DNA from: Lachnospiraceae bacterium
Lineage (GTDB): Bacteria; Bacillota; Clostridia; Lachnospirales; Lachnospiraceae
Reading direction: 5' to 3'
DNA length: 64,000 bases
Assembly (NCBI GenBank): GCA_014804755.1
Contig: JAAUZE010000015.1
Location: 55,197-119,196, forward strand
The notes beneath the pieces are model-generated. The model ran no database searches and was not told the origin of the DNA. It saw nothing but the letters and a program-made list of their open reading frames with translations. The translations under genes were made by a program, and so were the position numbers. Of this stretch, positions 62,404-64,000 are shown piece after piece; the stretch's first letter is position 1, and every line of letters begins with the position of its first letter.

Positions 62404-63342
62404 TTACGCATCCTTTAGTGCGCTGATTAAGCCTAATACAATTCCGAGAATGATCGCCCATGCTCCGATTCCCATGATCGAGAAAAAGTGACCGGAACAA
62501 ATCATCAGCCAGATCAGGCATGCAAGCGGAATCACAGAAAATACCAGTTTCAATTTTCTGTGATTCGTTACGGTAAAGACCAAAAGTCCGACACCGCAGA
62601 CAATCAGAATCCACGGTGTAACAAGCACTGCCGCACGTCCTTTCAAAACCAGCCGTGCCGTTCCAAAAACCTCCTTCACGCTGCTGTCTTTAATATCGGT
62701 ATCCATCTCGTCTTCCAACTCACGAACAAGATAGTCCTCCGCGCCTTCCAATGCGTCCGCAAGATCATCTGTATCCGCACCACCCAATTTATCCGCCAGA
62801 CGCGCAACCGTACCGCTCAATTGTGACAATTCAAACAGGTTCAGCCCGACACTGGCTTTAACACTTACTTTGGAACTGTAAGAAGAACCCATAAAATAAC
62901 TGGAATAGGACGGAACCTCTACTTTTTCATTCACATGAATGGAAGCAAAATTCATAAACGGCGCAACCAAAAACAGCATCGCTGCGATAATGCCCAAAAG
63001 GCAAAACATGCTGATTCCCATACGCTTTACCCTGCCGGCAAATTCGCCCGGCGCATTCTTAAACACCGCTCCAACATTCCCCATGTTTGTCTGAGGAGGT
63101 ACGGAATATCCCATCATAGGAGCGCCGCCGTACATCTGCTGGTTTGGCTGACCATACCCCGGTTGCACAGCCCCCGCGCCTGTTCCCGCACTCTGCGTCT
63201 GCTGAAACGGCATCTGACCTGCGTTTGTCCCCGCACCCTGCGTCTGCTGAAACGGCGTCTGACCTGCGCCCATATCCGCTCCGCAGTTCGGACAAATTCT
63301 CGCGTTCTCCGGCATCTGCGTGCCACACTGATTACAAAACAT
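62404..63342 (-). CDS. Zinc-ribbon membrane protein, copy 2
   Basis: 312 residues, nearly identical to copy 1. It has the zinc ribbon (FCNQCGTQM and ICPNCGADM), a shorter linker with two QTPFQQ-type repeats, four membrane helices and the same outer domain. The shorter linker is the main difference in length. Substitutions include SSYF for SGYF and GGAD for SGAD. Function unknown. Confidence 0.88.
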   Translation of the reverse strand: MFCNQCGTQMPENARICPNCGADMGAGQTPFQQTQGAGTNAGQMPFQQTQSAGTGAGAVQPGYGQPNQQMYGGAPMMGYSVPPQTNMGNVGAVFKNAPGEFAGRVKRMGISMFCLLGIIAAMLFLVAPFMNFASIHVNEKVEVPSYSSYFMGSSYSSKVSVKASVGLNLFELSQLSGTVARLADKLGGADTDDLADALEGAEDYLVRELEDEMDTDIKDSSVKEVFGTARLVLKGRAAVLVTPWILIVCGVGLLVFTVTNHRKLKLVFSVIPLACLIWLMICSGHFFSIMGIGAWAIILGIVLGLISALKDA

Positions 63343-63504
63343 CTTTTTTCCCTCTCTTTGTATGTATTTTATATCAATCTATCGGCAAAATTCCATTTTT
63401 ATGATACCATAATTGCTTCGCAATCATGGTAATGATTGGATGCGCACTCCTAAGAATAGGCATTCCTTATCCACCCGTACTGTGAAACTTTGTCTACATA
63501 CCTC

Positions 63505-63852
63505 CTAATCACCCCAGTAATCTTCTCCTTTTTCAGATATACTGTTCATTCCGAATAATATCTGTAAAAAATCCTGTTTTTCATTCAAAATGCGGATAAC
63601 CCTTACGGTATCACCCTCAACCCTGTAAAAAACATAATTAGGCTTGACAACCAAATAATGGTAATCCGTCGGATATTCTATCAGATCCGCTAAGCGGAGA
63701 CATTCTTTCGGAAACATCTCTAACTGTTTGGCATCTGATGTAATCTCCTTGGTACAGGCTTTTGCCTTGCTTTCACCAAACTGCCCGGCAACATAGACTT
63801 TTATCCCCTGTAGATCATCCAACGCTTTTGGTGTATAAATCAGCTTCGGCAT
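63505..63852 (-). CDS. ParE/RelE-superfamily toxin, copy 2
   Basis: 115 residues. It differs from copy 1 at scattered positions (KVYVAGQFGESKAKAC in place of KAYVAGQFGEGKAKAC). It begins one base after the antitoxin stop, as in copy 1. Confidence 0.9.
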   Translation of the reverse strand: MPKLIYTPKALDDLQGIKVYVAGQFGESKAKACTKEITSDAKQLEMFPKECLRLADLIEYPTDYHYLVVKPNYVFYRVEGDTVRVIRILNEKQDFLQILFGMNSISEKGEDYWGD

Positions 63853-63853
63853 A

Positions 63854-64000
63854 TCACAACCCCAACGCAGCCTCTACCTCATCCGCTGTTAACCAACCCT
63901 TTTCTCTGGCAGACTGCTCTCCTTCTTCCAGTTTTGTCAAAAGCTGAATTGTTGCTTTTAATCGATCCAACTCATCAATATCCACAATGGCGTATGCCCC
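63854..64000 (-). CDS. Phd/YefM-family antitoxin, copy 2 (partial)
   Basis: The 3' part of a second antitoxin gene, cut by the window edge. It encodes the same C-terminal KGWLTADEVEAALG-type tail and continues upstream into the DIDELDRLKA region. Confidence 0.88.
   Translation of the reverse strand, partial: GAYAIVDIDELDRLKATIQLLTKLEEGEQSAREKGWLTADEVEAALGL

Noticed and set aside
62255..62614. 119-codon minus-strand ORF at the end of zinc-ribbon copy 2
   Set aside because: Out-of-frame reading of the zinc-ribbon gene that also appears in copy 1; not a gene.

Overview
The window looks like a chromosomal segment of an anaerobic, motile, low-to-mid GC Firmicute, most likely a Lachnospiraceae-type Clostridium. 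The grounds are: a type III (oxygen-sensitive) ribonucleotide reductase NrdD/NrdG; a CheC-type chemotaxis phosphatase, an MCP and a sigma-28-like promoter; AGGAGG-type ribosome sites throughout; lipoprotein binding proteins; cytosolic cellobiose phosphorylase; a DUF5050-like lipoprotein; and many YitT/GNAT/XRE genes. Family-level placement is inference from gene content. No insertion sequence, prophage, CRISPR array or rRNA was found.

Layout. 1-790: cluster of four plus-strand tRNA genes (Arg-TCT, His, Gln, Lys) behind a perfect TTGACA-17-TATAAT promoter. 0.9-6.4 kb: cheC, an unknown protein with a sigma-28-type promoter, and the sbcDC repair nuclease. 6.7-17.3 kb: an accessory-looking patch of acetyltransferases, small methyltransferases, XRE regulators, a P-loop protein, a HAD protein, a flavin reductase, an MCP, a decayed MerR gene (two lesions) and a small ORF without a normal start codon. 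17.4-23 kb: tRNA-Pro, a short PPase-like protein, phosphatases, rdgB, a cell-wall amidase, an RlmL-type RNA methylase, an Asn/Ser-repeat miniprotein and a DUF1700 protein. 23-32 kb: a cellodextrin-type uptake and use locus, with ABC binding protein and two permeases (no ATPase), a LacI repressor, cellobiose phosphorylase and a lipoprotein. 32-35 kb: tRNA-Arg (ACG), GH25 lysozyme, trpS. 35-39 kb: metQ-metN-metI methionine transporter with a LysR regulator, then an Rrf2/IscR-like regulator. 39-43.6 kb: PAP2 phosphatase, D-Ala-D-Ala carboxypeptidase, and a CaCA-type cation exchanger behind a yybP-ykoY-type (Mn2+) riboswitch. 43.7-48.2 kb: regulator-potABCD polyamine operon. 48-52 kb: signal-less GH5 glucanase and nrdDG. 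52-57 kb: three GNATs and a three-gene membrane/exported operon of unknown role. 56.6-64 kb: a duplicated module of Rpn-type nuclease, zinc-ribbon membrane protein and Phd/ParE toxin-antitoxin, running off the right edge.

How genes work together. The ABC importer, LacI, cellobiose phosphorylase and the cytosolic GH5 suggest import of cellodextrins with intracellular cleavage and phosphorolysis. The met locus shows a LysR-type dyad centred about 66 bp before the predicted start of metQ. The exchanger, riboswitch and terminator together form a transcriptional metal switch.

The most striking observation is that MetQ is circularly permuted: the half that is normally C-terminal comes first, directly after the lipobox, and the normally N-terminal half follows. 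Other notable points are the riboswitch-exchanger pairing, the two copies of the Rpn/zinc-ribbon/TA module, a dispersed intergenic repeat, and tandem-hairpin elements with a shared linker. Protein start sites were chosen by ribosome-site position and family N-termini, so many differ from the longest possible ORF.
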